Notes under the pieces: generated by a model
The model's database searches: none
The model's input: only the letters and a program-made list of their open reading frames with translations
What the model was told of the DNA's origin: nothing
Translations under genes and position numbers: made by a program
In this document: piece by piece, positions 1 through 12,400 of the stretch
Position numbering within the stretch: the first letter of the stretch is position 1
Layout: every line of letters begins with the position of its first letter
DNA from: Rhyacichthys aspro
Taxonomy: Eukaryota; Chordata; Actinopteri; Gobiiformes; Rhyacichthyidae
Direction of reading: 5' to 3'
DNA: 64,000 nucleotides
Assembly (NCBI GenBank): GCA_036850595.1
Contig: CM072162.1
Location: 18,529,758-18,593,757 of the forward strand

Positions 1-20
1 TTTAGACTAAAAGACACAAA

Positions 21-3000
21 ATGGAGCTGTTTCAAGCCAAAGACCAGTACATCCTCCAGAGCGGGGACCGTGCTCTGTGGTGCAGCCGAAAAGACGGGAC
101 CATGGCGCTCAGACCTGGTAGGTTTCCCCGGAGGACAGCTTTCTCATCAGCCGCCGGTCTTTGATCAGGGTCGATAACTGATGATTGGCTGGTTTAAATG
201 GGTTGAGGGCAGTTTTATCTGGGCTTCGCTACTAAATAGAACAACAATAATCCAATATCTTGTTATATTTCAAGTGACCTCTGATTAAAAATGTCACTTC
301 AATAAACAGTTGAGTCTCTTGATTAGCCTTAATACCAGTTACGTTTGGCTAATCGGGTTATCAAGGCCAATATCAAGATGAATAAGACCATTTCAGAGAT
401 CTATGGCTTTCACTTTGTTTTTTATGCACCAAAGAAGAAGTATAGCCCATAACGTGATATTTTAAAAGCACTGTACACAGTTCATGACTGGGACTGTATT
501 TAAATGTTGCCTACTTCACCCTCATATACCCCTAGCTCACACTGTGTTGTTACTGTAACCATGAAACATGTCCTTGTCATTACATATAGTTTAATCCAGT
601 CTTAATTACTGATATCAGTTGTAAAACAAACCACAAGATTGACATTTATTATTAGCTTAATTCCCAAGGCTTTAAATTAGTCTTGTCTGCTTCATTCCTG
701 AGTGGCTACACCCAAACATAGAGTGAAGTTGGTGCCTTTCTCCTCATGTTACTCACATGAGGCTGTACTAGAGTCAGACAGACGGTTTACAAATGTAACA
801 TACTAACGTGACACACCTGATTTAGAGAAGTAAATTAATCTATTATAGTTTTATGTGTTATAAATATTGCCACTGTTCACACCACAACCCACAGACATGA
901 CTTTCTTCTTAAGTAAACAAAACTAAAACCAGACTTGTTTTCTGAGCTTTTGATGAAGTGACAGGGACTCTCCCAGCTATCAGTCGGTCTAATACAGGAA
1001 GACTCATTATTTTAGATCAAACCATCAGACTGTATGCAAATTAGCTCAGTTATCTCATCCAGAAAGCTACACAGTGATAAACCGAAACACCGACGTCAAG
1101 ACCTGTCTTGTGCATGTTATCCTCTGTCCTCGGCCGAAGCCTGTGCAGCCATCCTGAACAGGTTTTTAGTTGCACCACTGTTTCATTATTTAATTGGAAA
1201 AGGGTTTCCACTCCTCACTGGGTGTCTTTCTACACCACTTGCAGCCACACAGTAAACTATTCCCATTATAATACATCTTCGGTGTAAAATAGTGTAAATG
1301 TTTATGTATTTCATTTCTGTGAGACCTAGTGGGGCTCCGTGTGAAATTCTTGTGGAACAGGAAGAGTCATTGTCTGAGCCTGGTGTTGGCCGCCACTAAC
1401 CACACCCTTCACATTTTTCCAATTTTCCTCACTATGTTAAATAATTTGGCATGAATCATAGGCATGCTACTTTTCCCTTTAGTCACCAGTTTCTTCCATG
1501 GCACAAATGACTTCAAACAGGGGCTGAACTTTGGAAGTGTTTAACAATTGCGACATCAGTTTACTTCTACAAGCCGTAGAACTAGTTTTTGTTTTGAGTG
1601 AAAAGTACCATACTGTGTCTGCTGTTTGTGTAAAGAGTTATGTTTTCAGTGAGGAGCGAACTGTCAACATGAAGTAGAAGTTTTTGTCTGGTCTTAACAC
1701 TGTTAGCCAAGGAGAGATGAAGCACAATAGCTCTTTTACCCCAAAAATAAAAAAGCTAGCAAACCTAACCTACTGAGCTAAAAACATTCAAAAGTCTCCA
1801 TTTCCCTTGGTCTGCTATTGTTTGAGGCCTCTGAATGTTTTACATGTCTGATTTGATATAAGGGGACGGGATATTGAAACAGATGGGCTGGGACATGTTA
1901 CTTTCTGTTCACTGTAACTATAGCACTAATGGCAGTTTGAATGTACAGCTATTCACTATCTGTAGATCGCAAAACATCACATCTGACCCCAATATTTCTT
2001 TATGCCTGACCTATTTCTTGACTTATAACATGCATTGTTTCTGTGTAGCTCTAATGTTTCCTGTCATTATTCTGTTTTCCAGCCACAGACCTGTTGTTGG
2101 CCTGGAACCCCGTGTGTCTGGGATTGGTCGAAGGTGTCGTTGGAAAAATACAGCTTCACACAGGTAAGCCTTGTATTTTTCATTCATTCAACACAACATT
2201 TTCTTCTTATTCAGGGTCGTGGGAGTTGGAGCGCAGCCCAGTTGCTTTAAGGCGTGAGGAACACCCTGGACATTTGCCAGTTAATCACAGATGGGCTAAC
2301 AGCACAGATAGACAACCATTCACTTTATTTTTGTTGATTCACAGCCAAAGTGTTCTTGGTTGTGAGAATTATACACCTACCACTTCCTCTTGCAATTTCT
2401 GAGTCATTATAAAAGACTCACTCTTTGGCCTTGTTTCCACTGTGTGTCGGGTCGATACGGGACACTTTAGTTTAGGTAACTCCTGAAAAGGCCTGTGTTT
2501 CCACTCTACTGGGTCCAGAAGAGGAGCGTGCTACAAAAGTTGTGTCTCTATTTGAGATATAAAACAAATTTGAACAGACTTTTTTAAACTTGGATGCATT
2601 GTCAATATTTAATATAAATCAGAATAAATCCTGCTAGACTGGAGGTACTTTAAACATTAAACTGTTTATGATTTATTCCCAGCTTCCAGAACATTAAATT
2701 CACAAAGCTGTGCCAAATTCCTTTTATTTAGGGAGTTCATATTTGAGACGCAGGTTCTGCTTGTGTTTAATTCAGTGTAGAAGATAAATACAATATTTAA
2801 ATTCATCAAGTGAGAGGCATATGACACTGACTTTATTTAAAACTGGAAACAATTGTTGACAATAAACACTAGATACATACAGTTTATTTAATAATGTTCT
2901 TCAATCTTGTAACCATCAGGCCTTTTGAACTATACTGTCCTTATCTGTATGTTTGTTTGTTTTTTCAAGGCATTGCAGTTTTTGTGCCTTATCCTTTTAA

Positions 3001-6000
3001 CAGAGCATAATTATAGTTTGCTTTACTTGTATCATCTTGATTTACTGTAAAAGGTGAAACAGTAAAATATAGACAAAGCGTTTATGCGTACCAAATAAAG
3101 GTACTGGTATCTGTCAAAAAACACAAAAAAGGCTTTAAAAGGCCCAGTTTATCCTTTAGCCAAAGTGAAAAGCGTGAAATTTGAGTGACCTGGTGTGACG
3201 AATCAGCTGATAATGTTGTGTCTCTGTGGCATCTCATGGCATAAAGCGTGAAATGTATAACCTCACTGTAAAAATGTACGGCCAAAGAATCCAGTCACAC
3301 AGGAACACTTTTTCTTTATTTATTTAGCAGATGCTTGTTCGGCCTTATTTTAAAAATCTGTACTCGTCGGCTTGTGCGCAGCTGGTGCCTTCACACCTCC
3401 GAGAATGTGAGGAATTTGGTTCCCATCATGCAATTCACCCCCCCTCCTTTTTCTCCTTCTTTTTACCGTCTGCAGATCTCCCTCTCGGCCTTGTATTAAT
3501 CCGACAGAAAGCGCTGGTCGGCCATTTACCGGGGAACCACAAAGTGTACAAAATCACCAAGATCGCTGTCATTCCTCTGTCGGACGAGGAGCCACAGGAG
3601 CTGGAGCTGGAGGTGTGCACACTAACCATAATTACTGCATTTATTTCCTACACATTCACCCACTTTAGTAGTCAGTGCCAGTATAAATTATCACTGGAAG
3701 TTGAATATTAAGAGTTCAGTCTTTTCAGGGTGGCTTCATGGATGATGACACAGAGTATTTTCAAGTGAGTAATATAAAGGATTAGGCTAGTTCCCTCCGT
3801 GTGTTTAGAGGTCCCTTAGCTAATTGAGATGTGTTATATTAATAGAAAATGTGCTCTATTAAGGCTTGTATGTCGTAGATAGTGTTAAACATTAGATTTT
3901 GACTGTAGAACCTGCTCTTGTTTGGTGCTAGGCTTCATTAGTGAGTCCATCCTCGTAGGAATGTTACTAGTCATTTTAGTGTTAATTCCTGAATTGTTTT
4001 GCAAATGTTTAGGAAGCACATGATTGTAATGCATAAGGATTAATGAGAAATGTTAACATAATTTGTGGACAAACCAAGTGCATGTTTAGAAATCCTCCTA
4101 AGATGTGCTTTATTTAGGTCTCTAGTGTGTTTGTCAAGGTCTTGGTCTTGTCATGGTCTCAATCCCTGAAAGTCTTGGTCTCAAACTCATTTTTACTCAG
4201 TGTTGGCCATCACTACTAACCAAGACTATAAATGGCATATTTGTCTGTTCTTGGGATTGAAAACCTCTATAGTTTTATATTCAAATAAAAATCTGCCTCT
4301 AACTCTGCCTCCTTCACCAGACACTTACCTCCATGAGTCTGGAACTGGACTGATTAGATTTTTTTTACTGTTCCCATGTATCTATTACAGTGATTTGTAC
4401 ACTGGCTCTGGTCCTGATTCAGTCTTGACCTGGTCTTTCCCTGGTCTTGCCCTGACATCTTTTTGATCTTGACTTGGCCTCAATAGAAAAAGTCTTGGTC
4501 TTGTCTTGGTCATTTATAAAAAAGCTGTTTACAGGTAGATAGGAAAAAGTGAAATAAACTGTTGTACATAATCATTTATTAGAAATATTATGAAATACCA
4601 CTTTGTCACTGGTAAAATTGTCTTTATGCTCTAAATATTACATACAATTAAAAAAATACTTATTTTCAGCTCTGTAAGAAGCATCACTTTGGGATCGACA
4701 AACCGGAGAAGCTGGCCCAGTCTCCGGATGAATCAAAGTTCCTGATGAAAACATTAAGCCAGATTAAATCTAATGTTGGTGTCCCCATCAAGAAAAAGGT
4801 ATGTATTTTTGCATTTATTCATCTATTATCTCTAATTTGGGGCACTACTTTGCTTCTTCTCTTTTCTCAAAACTTCACAACTCTTTTTTTGCCCCTTTTT
4901 TTCCTTTCACTCCTCTCTCATCCATCGCCCCAATACAGTATTCCCCTGCTTTCCAGGTAAAAGAGAACAAAGAAAAGGAGCGACTGGAGAGGCGGCTGCT
5001 CGATGAACTCTATAAGATATTTATGGACTCAGACTCTTTCTACTACAGCATGACCTATGACCTCACCAACAGCGTGCAGCGTCAGGGAGAGTCCGAAAAC
5101 ACCAGCTCACCGCTCTGGAAACGGGTTTGTACTTTTCTCAAAGCATTCTCAGCCTTTATCATTTGTAGCTTTTTACCATTCATACAGTTTTATAGCTTTG
5201 TATTGTTTTTGTATATCTAGTATTTATAAAGCTGTTTACTACTGAATAATAATCACAGTTTCTTTTTTTTAAAGGTGGACGATCGATTCTTCTGGAACAA
5301 ACACATGATTCAAGACCTTATTGACCTCCAGGTAATAGACAGATACAAAGTAAAGGCAGATAATGAGTAATCAATACATTTTGTTAGGTTTAAGTGTCAG
5401 TTTTAACATGAGTCTAAATGGAGAATGCAGAACCACTAGTTGCCTCAAACAAATATATGGATAAATAAATCACCAAATCAACACTTACGATTTCTTTTCC
5501 CAACCAAAGGATCCGGCAAGCAATCTAAAAAAAACACTACAAAGTACATGCACAGCAAAAGAACTTAGAGGTGATCAAACCAACAACAAAACCAGCAACA
5601 AAAGGCTGGAAAAATAATTGGTACTAATTAAAACAGCTGGAGGAGCATTTGACGACTTTATAATGATCATGAATGTATTCTTTATTTTTTTACGGTAATG
5701 CTGACTCACAGCTTTTTAAACTTCTAATTTTTTGTTTCAGGTCCCAGATGTAGATTTTTGGGTGATACCGATAATTCAGGGCTTTGTTCAAGTGGAGGAA
5801 CTGGTGGTGAATTATAATGAGACTTCTGATGAGGAGCGGAGCAGCCCTGAGACGCCACCACAGGAGGTCATCTGTGTCGACGACATTCATCCACGTTTTA
5901 CTGTGGCCCTTATCTCCAGACGCAGCCGTCATCGAGCAGGTACAGTATATCTGAATGTCAGATATGTTCATTTAACTCTGTAACATAAGTGTGACCTGAC

Positions 6001-9000
6001 AACCACACTCTTATCGCTCTCAGGGATGCGGTACAAACGCAGAGGAGTGGACACTGATGGACATGTGGCCAACTACGTGGAGACAGAGCAGTTGATCCAC
6101 GTTCACAGCCACACTTTGTCTTTTGTCCAGACTCGAGGGTCTGTCCCTGTTTTTTGGAGCCAGGCGGGATATCGGTACAATCCTCGGCCACGACTAGAGA
6201 AAGGTTAGTGAGACTTAACGTAAAGGTGCCCTCACTTTAGGCAAACTGTAGGAAATCTAAGCACAATTAACCTCTAAAATATGTTTTTGTTTGACTCCAT
6301 TAAGTGCCATTAAGTTGCTCAGCTCAACATTTTACTTTCTTCAGACCTTGCATTTTAACCTCATTTTCACTGGACCGGTGTAATGCAGGTTAGGTCGGTT
6401 CTGGCATGTTTCCATGACTAAAGGGGTCCGAAGTGTCCCCAAAAAGCGTACAGCATTACAGGGACAACTCTCAGCCTTTGTGATACGCTTTGGAAAAGGT
6501 GGAACTTAACACTGCAGTCAGCTGATTGGACAATGGATAATCAATAGAGAAGCAAAAGAAAAAACATTAAACAGAAATATTTTTTTATAAATTACACCTT
6601 GTTTTTGGGATAAACGTCATATTCAAACAGAAAACATGATAAATGTTTTATATTCCTGATGACAAAGTTTGATAAATGCTTTGCTTTGGTACAAATGATC
6701 TGCTTTTAGTTTTTAGTTTGGCATTAGTAACACGGTACTTTGTTTCAGGAGAGAAGGAGACCATGCCTTTTTTTGCTGCTCATTTTGAAGAACAACTAAA
6801 GCTCTACAAGAAACAGGTACATTTGCTTTTGTGTGCTTAAGTCTGTGTCTAATGAAACTGGTACTTGATTTGCCGAAAGGAAAATGCTAGAAGCAAGAAA
6901 TTGACTCTATCCTTAAGTTTTTCACTGATGACTCATGCGTTTGACATTTTGAAATTGAGCTTTAGCATTAGTCACAACAGAGTAAATTGTTCAAGTGTCA
7001 AAAAGTCAGAGCTTTTCATCAGTTTGCTGCCTTCTCCAGGTCATCATTAACTTAGTGGATCAAGGCGGGAGGGAGAAAATCATTGGTGACGCATATCTGA
7101 AGCAAGTGCTACTTTACAACAATCCAAACCTCACCTACGTGTCATTCGACTTTCATGAGCACTGGTAAGAAAAAACGAAACTAAACACCTTTTCTCTTTT
7201 TCTTCAAACCAGTGCCTAACTTCTCTTTTGTGACTCTTATATCCTGTTTTCAGTCGAGGGATGAAGTTTGAGAATGTGCAGATACTGACAGATGCTATTT
7301 CTGATATCGTCACTGACATGAAGTGGGCCTGGTAAGTCAGAGAGGCATTTGAGGGAATGAGCTTTACATGAAATAAAGCCAGCAGTTAAATATATGTTTT
7401 CTTATTATGTTCAGGGTGGACCAGGCCGGAGTTATCTGTAAACAGGAGGGGATCTTTAGAGTCAACTGTATGGACTGTCTGGACCGGACTAATGTGGTTC
7501 AAGCTGCTTTTGCCCGAGTTGTGATGGAGCAGCAGGTAACCCTTTTATTCCGTTTGGACTCATTCATAAATACCTCTTAAGCAGTGTATTTTGCATTGTA
7601 CTATTATAAATTATATGTACATTGTCTTATATACATTATTTAATTACAATAGAGGCCCAGACAGTACTCAATACCTAAAGATAAAGATGGCAGCTAAATA
7701 AAAGCTAAAAGACTCACTTCTGTCAGTATTACATTAATTAGTATTTATTTATGTAGGTCTGAGTTGATTCATTAACAAATGTCTTAATGGGTCGTGGAGA
7801 GCTGTAACATATCCCATGGGGTACAATTTAGACAATCACCAATTAATCCCAGGGTTAATACTTGGGACCCACCAGGACTGTTTGGTCCAGACTTTCAGAC
7901 TTTCCCGTCTGGTTCAAACCAAATCCTCAAGTGTTTTGTTTTCCTGGCAGCTGAAGAAACTCGGTGTGATGCCTCCAGAGCAGCCCCTGCCTCTTAAATG
8001 TTATAAGATTTATCAGATAATGTGGGCGAACAACGGTGACACTATCAGCAGACAGTACGCAGGCACAGCAGCGCTCAAGGTAACTGCATAAGACTTGGAA
8101 ACAGCTAAAGTAATGCATTAAACCTAACCTGTCACTTTATCTAATGGATTTTCTACTGTTTTAGGGAGATTTTACAAGAACGGGAGAAAGGAAACTGGCT
8201 GGAGTCATGAAGGATGGTGTAAACTCTGCCAACCGCTACTATCTCAATCGCTTCAGGGACGCTTACAGACAAGCAGTCATCGGTATGGACGCCCAAAAAC
8301 TGGCATTTTAATATCTGTTAACTCATACTGACTTATTAATAAATGCATGCTCCCTGCAGATCTAATGATGGGGCTGCCTGTAACCGAGGACCTGTACTCG
8401 ATCTTCAGTAAAGAGAAAGAGCACGAGGAGAAAGAGAAGGAGAGTCAGAGAGGGGCCCAGGAGCAGGTTAGCCTCCTGCTACAGACCTACATGCAGCTGC
8501 TTCTCCCGGACGACGAGAAGTTTCACGGAGGCTGGGCTCTCATCAACTGTGACATGAGGTCTGGAGCTACACGTTTTATATCAAATTAGACATGAGCTTA
8601 ATATATCCTGCAGTGACAAACAAACTTTTTATTCAGACTATAGATTCATAAATAAGTTAAAGGGGTATTTTTCATCTAATTTTTCATTAGTTTTCATCTA
8701 ATCTTATGGTCCGTTACAAGTTCATCTTTTTCTTTTTTTTTTGGTCCTGTTTGGTCCAAATAATGAGATACTGCAATCACATAAATTGTCCAAAATTACC
8801 AAAGAATTGCTGCCATTGACAAATTCTCTCCCCAAATTATTACAGTCCGCCAGTATGGGATTGTAATTACTGCCTCAAGTATAAGAAGAAAGGTTTCCCA
8901 ATCAATCAGCTTCACTTTAGGCCCAAGATGAACTCTGTCTGTGTCCCAAAAAAGTGATTTTTTTTAGCCTCTGAGACCAAACAGGGCTGAACATGTCATG

Positions 9001-11463
9001 AACATGTTATGGACCAAAGTATTACAAAAATAATAGTAAAAAAAAACTTAGTACAAATCCTGTGGGAAGGAGCGTCTTGATGTTTACCATATACTCATTT
9101 GACCCGGGTTTTTATTGGGGTCGGCTTAACTGACTGAGCAGCTTATGTTGTTTACAAACACAAAAAGGGTCTATACTGCTCTTAGTTGAACATGTCTATT
9201 GTAAATGAACTGTTAGAGGAAAGCATAGCCTTCCTTCAGCATGGCACCACTACTAGGTTATGATTCTGAGTCGTTCTTAAAAGAGAATTGGAAATTAAAT
9301 GTATCCAGTTTAAGTGCCTACATAGGAAATTAGTTGTCCTTCTCTTTCATCACATTTCTCTCACTTTATTTCCCTCCAGTCTCATTGATGCAAACAACAA
9401 AGACGTGGATGTGCTGCTGCTTCTGTCAGACAAGGCTTATTACATTGCATAGTAAGTGCAGATTTTAGTATTGAAGTATTTTTCATGTTCCTCTGTGTGA
9501 TGTGTCACTAACCTCTCATTGATATGTTTGTAGTTACGATGAAGAGGCCGATAAAGTGAACCAATACCAGCGCCTGAAGTTAGAAGGATTGGAGAAAATA
9601 GAAATTGGTAAGTTTCAAGAAGAAGTGAAGGTTTCCATTTTCTCTGTGACTCACAGACACTTCCTCAAAATGTGCTGAAAAGTGAATAGTTTCTCAGTAA
9701 CCTTTACTAACATCTCTGCAAAGTGTGAATCACGCACAGGAAGCACGTCACTAAAATATAAAGTTGTAAAGTTGTGATTTTTTTTTTCTTCTCTAGGCCC
9801 AGAGCCGACTTTGTTTGGCAGACCAAAGTACTGCTGCATGCGTTTGCATTACAGAAACGAGGAGACAACGGGGTACTTTCACACTCTACGAGCTGCAACC
9901 AGGAACCCAGAGGATGACGGCAAAGGTAGTTTTCATTTAGCGCTGACAAATGGCAGAAGTGAATGAATCGATAAACACCTATTATTGACCTGTTTCAGAT
10001 ACACTACAATGTATATCTGAGATGCTGCGTATAACCAAACAGGCCATAGGAATGGACCTGCACGTGGTGGAAAAGAAGTTGGACAGGTAAATACTTACCC
10101 GTGTCTTTAATGTCAGTCAGTTCTTTGCCTGCCTTACTTCCAGCCTTACAAATTTAAAAGCCCTAAGATATAAATAAATAAACAGAACTCTAAATGGGAT
10201 GTAGCATTGGCTGTATGAATCAGGCATGAGTGAAAAATAGATAGCGGCTGTGTCAAAATGTGACAGATTTTTACTTTTTAATTAAAAAAGTTCACTTATT
10301 TGTGTTGTGTGTGTTTGTGTTGCAGGCGGCAGAGTAGGCCTCATGAGGATATTATGGGGATCCAGAACAAAAACTCAGACCAGTCCCAGGGTAGCTCCGG
10401 TCTAGCTCAAGGTAAAAGCTTCCTTCTCAACAAGTTCTCGTCTCTTAATCAGAAAGTGAAACAGACCAAGACAAACGTCAACATTGGACCCTTTAAACCT
10501 CTGGGGAACCTCGGGAGCTTCTCCAAACCCGACGTCAAAGTGAATTTTCTGAAGCCGACTATGCACGTGAACCTGTGGAAGTCTGACAGCAGCTTGGAGA
10601 CTTCGGACAGTAATCCTGGGACGATTCACAAAGATTTGGGAAAGGAGCGCTCGGAGATATCGTCAGACTCTGACTCTTATAACTCGGACCCAGAGCATCC
10701 ATGCTCCGGATCCTTAGAAAATGTGGACTATGTGTTGCCCAGCTGTGGAATTGTAGCATCCAACCCTCGACTGGGGAGCCGGTCCCAGTCCATCGGCAGC
10801 GTGGAGCTGAACATCCCCTCTGTAATTCGAGTCACTGGCTGCGATGGCAAACAGGTGGACTCCTCTGAGGTCACTGATGACAAGTCGCCCGGTGCTGCCT
10901 CTGTGGCTGAAGAAGCCCTTCTCATTGACTTTGGTACACCCATCGATGCCTACTGCCACCAGTTTGTCCATGACGCACAAACTAAACCAGTTGAGGTTTT
11001 TGGAGAGCGTCCAGCCGCCGTGCCGTCTCTGAACCCGGTGCCTGTGCAAAATAAACCCTCAGACTCAGATAAACACTCCAGCTCCGAGCAGCAGGAGCCA
11101 CAGCTTCCCAGACCGTCCCAGCTCGACGTCCAGTCCTCTACCTCCAGCTCGGGCCTCACTGTCCAGAAACCGACCTCCGCTGTGTCGGGCGGCTCTCAGA
11201 GGAGCCTGTCCTCACTGATGGAGGGCAGCCTGGGCCCTTCACCTGCCGACAGCAATGGCAGCAGAGTCGTGTCCCCCTTTGCCAAGATCAAGAGCTCCAT
11301 GGTGCAGGTGGCCAGCCTCACGCAGGCGGGACTCACGCAGGGCATCAACTACGCTGTGGCAAAGGTTCAGAAGAGCCCAGAGCCGGACGCTGTAAACGAG
11401 GCCCAAGAGAACGAGCTGAGGGCCATGTTTACGCAGTGCCAGACCAGGATCATCCAGATCTAG
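21..11463 (+). CDS. inpp5f: INPP5F (SAC2), Sac-domain phosphoinositide phosphatase, 21 coding exons, 1140 aa
   Basis: Exons: 21-117, 2083-2163, 3476-3612, 3729-3764, 4670-4798, 4957-5124, 5275-5331, 5741-5939, 6024-6203, 6749-6816, 7040-7164, 7254-7331, 7415-7535, 7951-8079, 8165-8282, 8360-8558, 9380-9451, 9534-9607, 9797-9925, 9999-10086, 10326-11463. They total 3423 nt, and phases agree at every junction. The start ATG has an in-frame TAG at 3-5. The protein begins MELFQAKDQYILQ and is close to the human length I recall (about 1132 aa). The Sac domain fills roughly residues 50-560 and carries the catalytic CX5R motif as CMDCLDRTN (Cys about 470, Arg about 476, exon 13). The hSac2 homology region lies at about 590-760. 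A long Ser/Pro-rich, low-complexity tail is encoded by the single 1.1-kb last exon. Known role of the family: 4-phosphatase acting on PI4P and related phosphoinositides on endocytic membranes. It is convergent with MCMBP. The 5' UTR is cut by the window edge. Confidence 0.95.
2430..2560 (+). repeat. Interspersed repeat fragment ('gtttccactg' type) in INPP5F intron 2
   Basis: CCTTGTTTCCACTGTGTGTC and, further on, TGTGTTTCCACTCTACTGGG suggest an old DNA element of the same group as those near 6350 and 45800. It has no ORF and no clear target duplication. Confidence 0.3.
4128..4515 (+). repeat. Interspersed repeat rich in 'cttggtcttg' in INPP5F intron 4
   Basis: Repeated CTTGGTCTTG, TGGTCTCAA and CTTGGTCTCAAACTCA motifs occur at both ends (4135-4190 and 4460-4515). 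Similar stretches occur at about 40560-40680, 45000-45130, 57780-57880, 58295-58340 and 62340-62475. This suggests a dispersed family, probably a decayed transposable element common in teleosts. Confidence 0.45.
6350..6560 (+). repeat. Interspersed repeat fragment ('tttcactggaccgg' type) in INPP5F intron 9
   Basis: TTTTCACTGGACCGGTGTAA followed by GTTTCCATGACTAAAGGGGT resembles the fragments near 2430 and 45800. It is degenerate and non-coding. Confidence 0.35.
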
Positions 11464-11920
11464 TCCTTGTAGCAGGATCCTGCAATGACACGTCCCATAG
11501 AAACGTCCAGTCTGGGAGCAGTAGCAGCAGCTTGCACATAATGTTCCTACTCGACCAACAAACATGCTCCTAAAATAGGCCTTTAGTGAAACCTGCCCAT
11601 TCTTGTACAGAATTATAAGTCTATAAACGTTCAGAAATATTACAGCGGCCAGTGACAGAGTCATGTTTACATGCACACCATCGAGAATATGCTCATGTAG
11701 TTTTCAACAATTAACTATTGATAGTAATAGTACTATTTGACATTTGCAATTATAGGAATGCCATATTTTTAAGGTTTTGAGTGTAATATATTATTTATCA
11801 TAAGGTTTATGATGAATTTAATAATGACATATTTGACTTGCGTTGCCTTAAACTAAGATCGTGTTGTGTGGATACGTATATCATGAATCATTTTACAATG
11901 ATGAAGTTAATAGTCAGACT

Positions 11921-12400
11921 TTAAAGGTGCAGTGTGTAGGAACACAAGTGTTTAGAAAAGTAGTTATTTTTAATCATTCTGTATGTAGATTAAGATATAG
12001 AGCTTTTGTTTCTTAGTGGCCTTTGTAAATGTGACTATCCCTGTTAATACTATTATCCCAGGTCAGGATTAATCAGATCACTGTTGGTAGCTTAATCATC
12101 AGTTGGTTATAAACATCATTTATCAGATTTACTTTTTTCCAGGTTTAATGGAAAGAAAAATCAGCTAAAGTAATGTCATCAATAAATATTCATTTAAGAC
12201 AAATACACAGCATTGTTGTGAGCACAGATTTAGCCAAAGATCAATGAAGGGCCCAAACTTTGGATGCTCTAAAGCAATATATAGAGGCAATCAAACAAGT
12301 TAATATTGGACTTAATACAGGACGGGTGCTAAACGAGGAGGGTTTAGTTGAAAACAATCTCAGTCTGACCAGCACTGATTCCCACACAGTGCACCTTTAA
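11921..12400. mobile_element. Short inverted-repeat DNA element (MITE) with TTAA target duplication
   Basis: The left end (11925 onward) reads AGGTGCAGTGTGTAGGAA. The reverse complement of the right end (to 12396) reads AGGTGCACTGTGTGGGAA, 16 of 18 identical. Both ends are bordered by TTAA (11921-11924 and 12397-12400), which fits a TTAA target-site duplication. The interior (472 bp in all) has no transposase ORF, so the element is non-autonomous. TTAA duplication is typical of piggyBac-type transposition, but the terminal bases are not the usual piggyBac ones, so the superfamily is uncertain. It sits in the probable INPP5F 3' UTR. Confidence 0.65.

Noticed and set aside
10402..11159. Several minus-strand ORFs opposite the last INPP5F exon
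   Set aside because: They are antisense shadows of a long GC-richer coding exon with no family resemblance.
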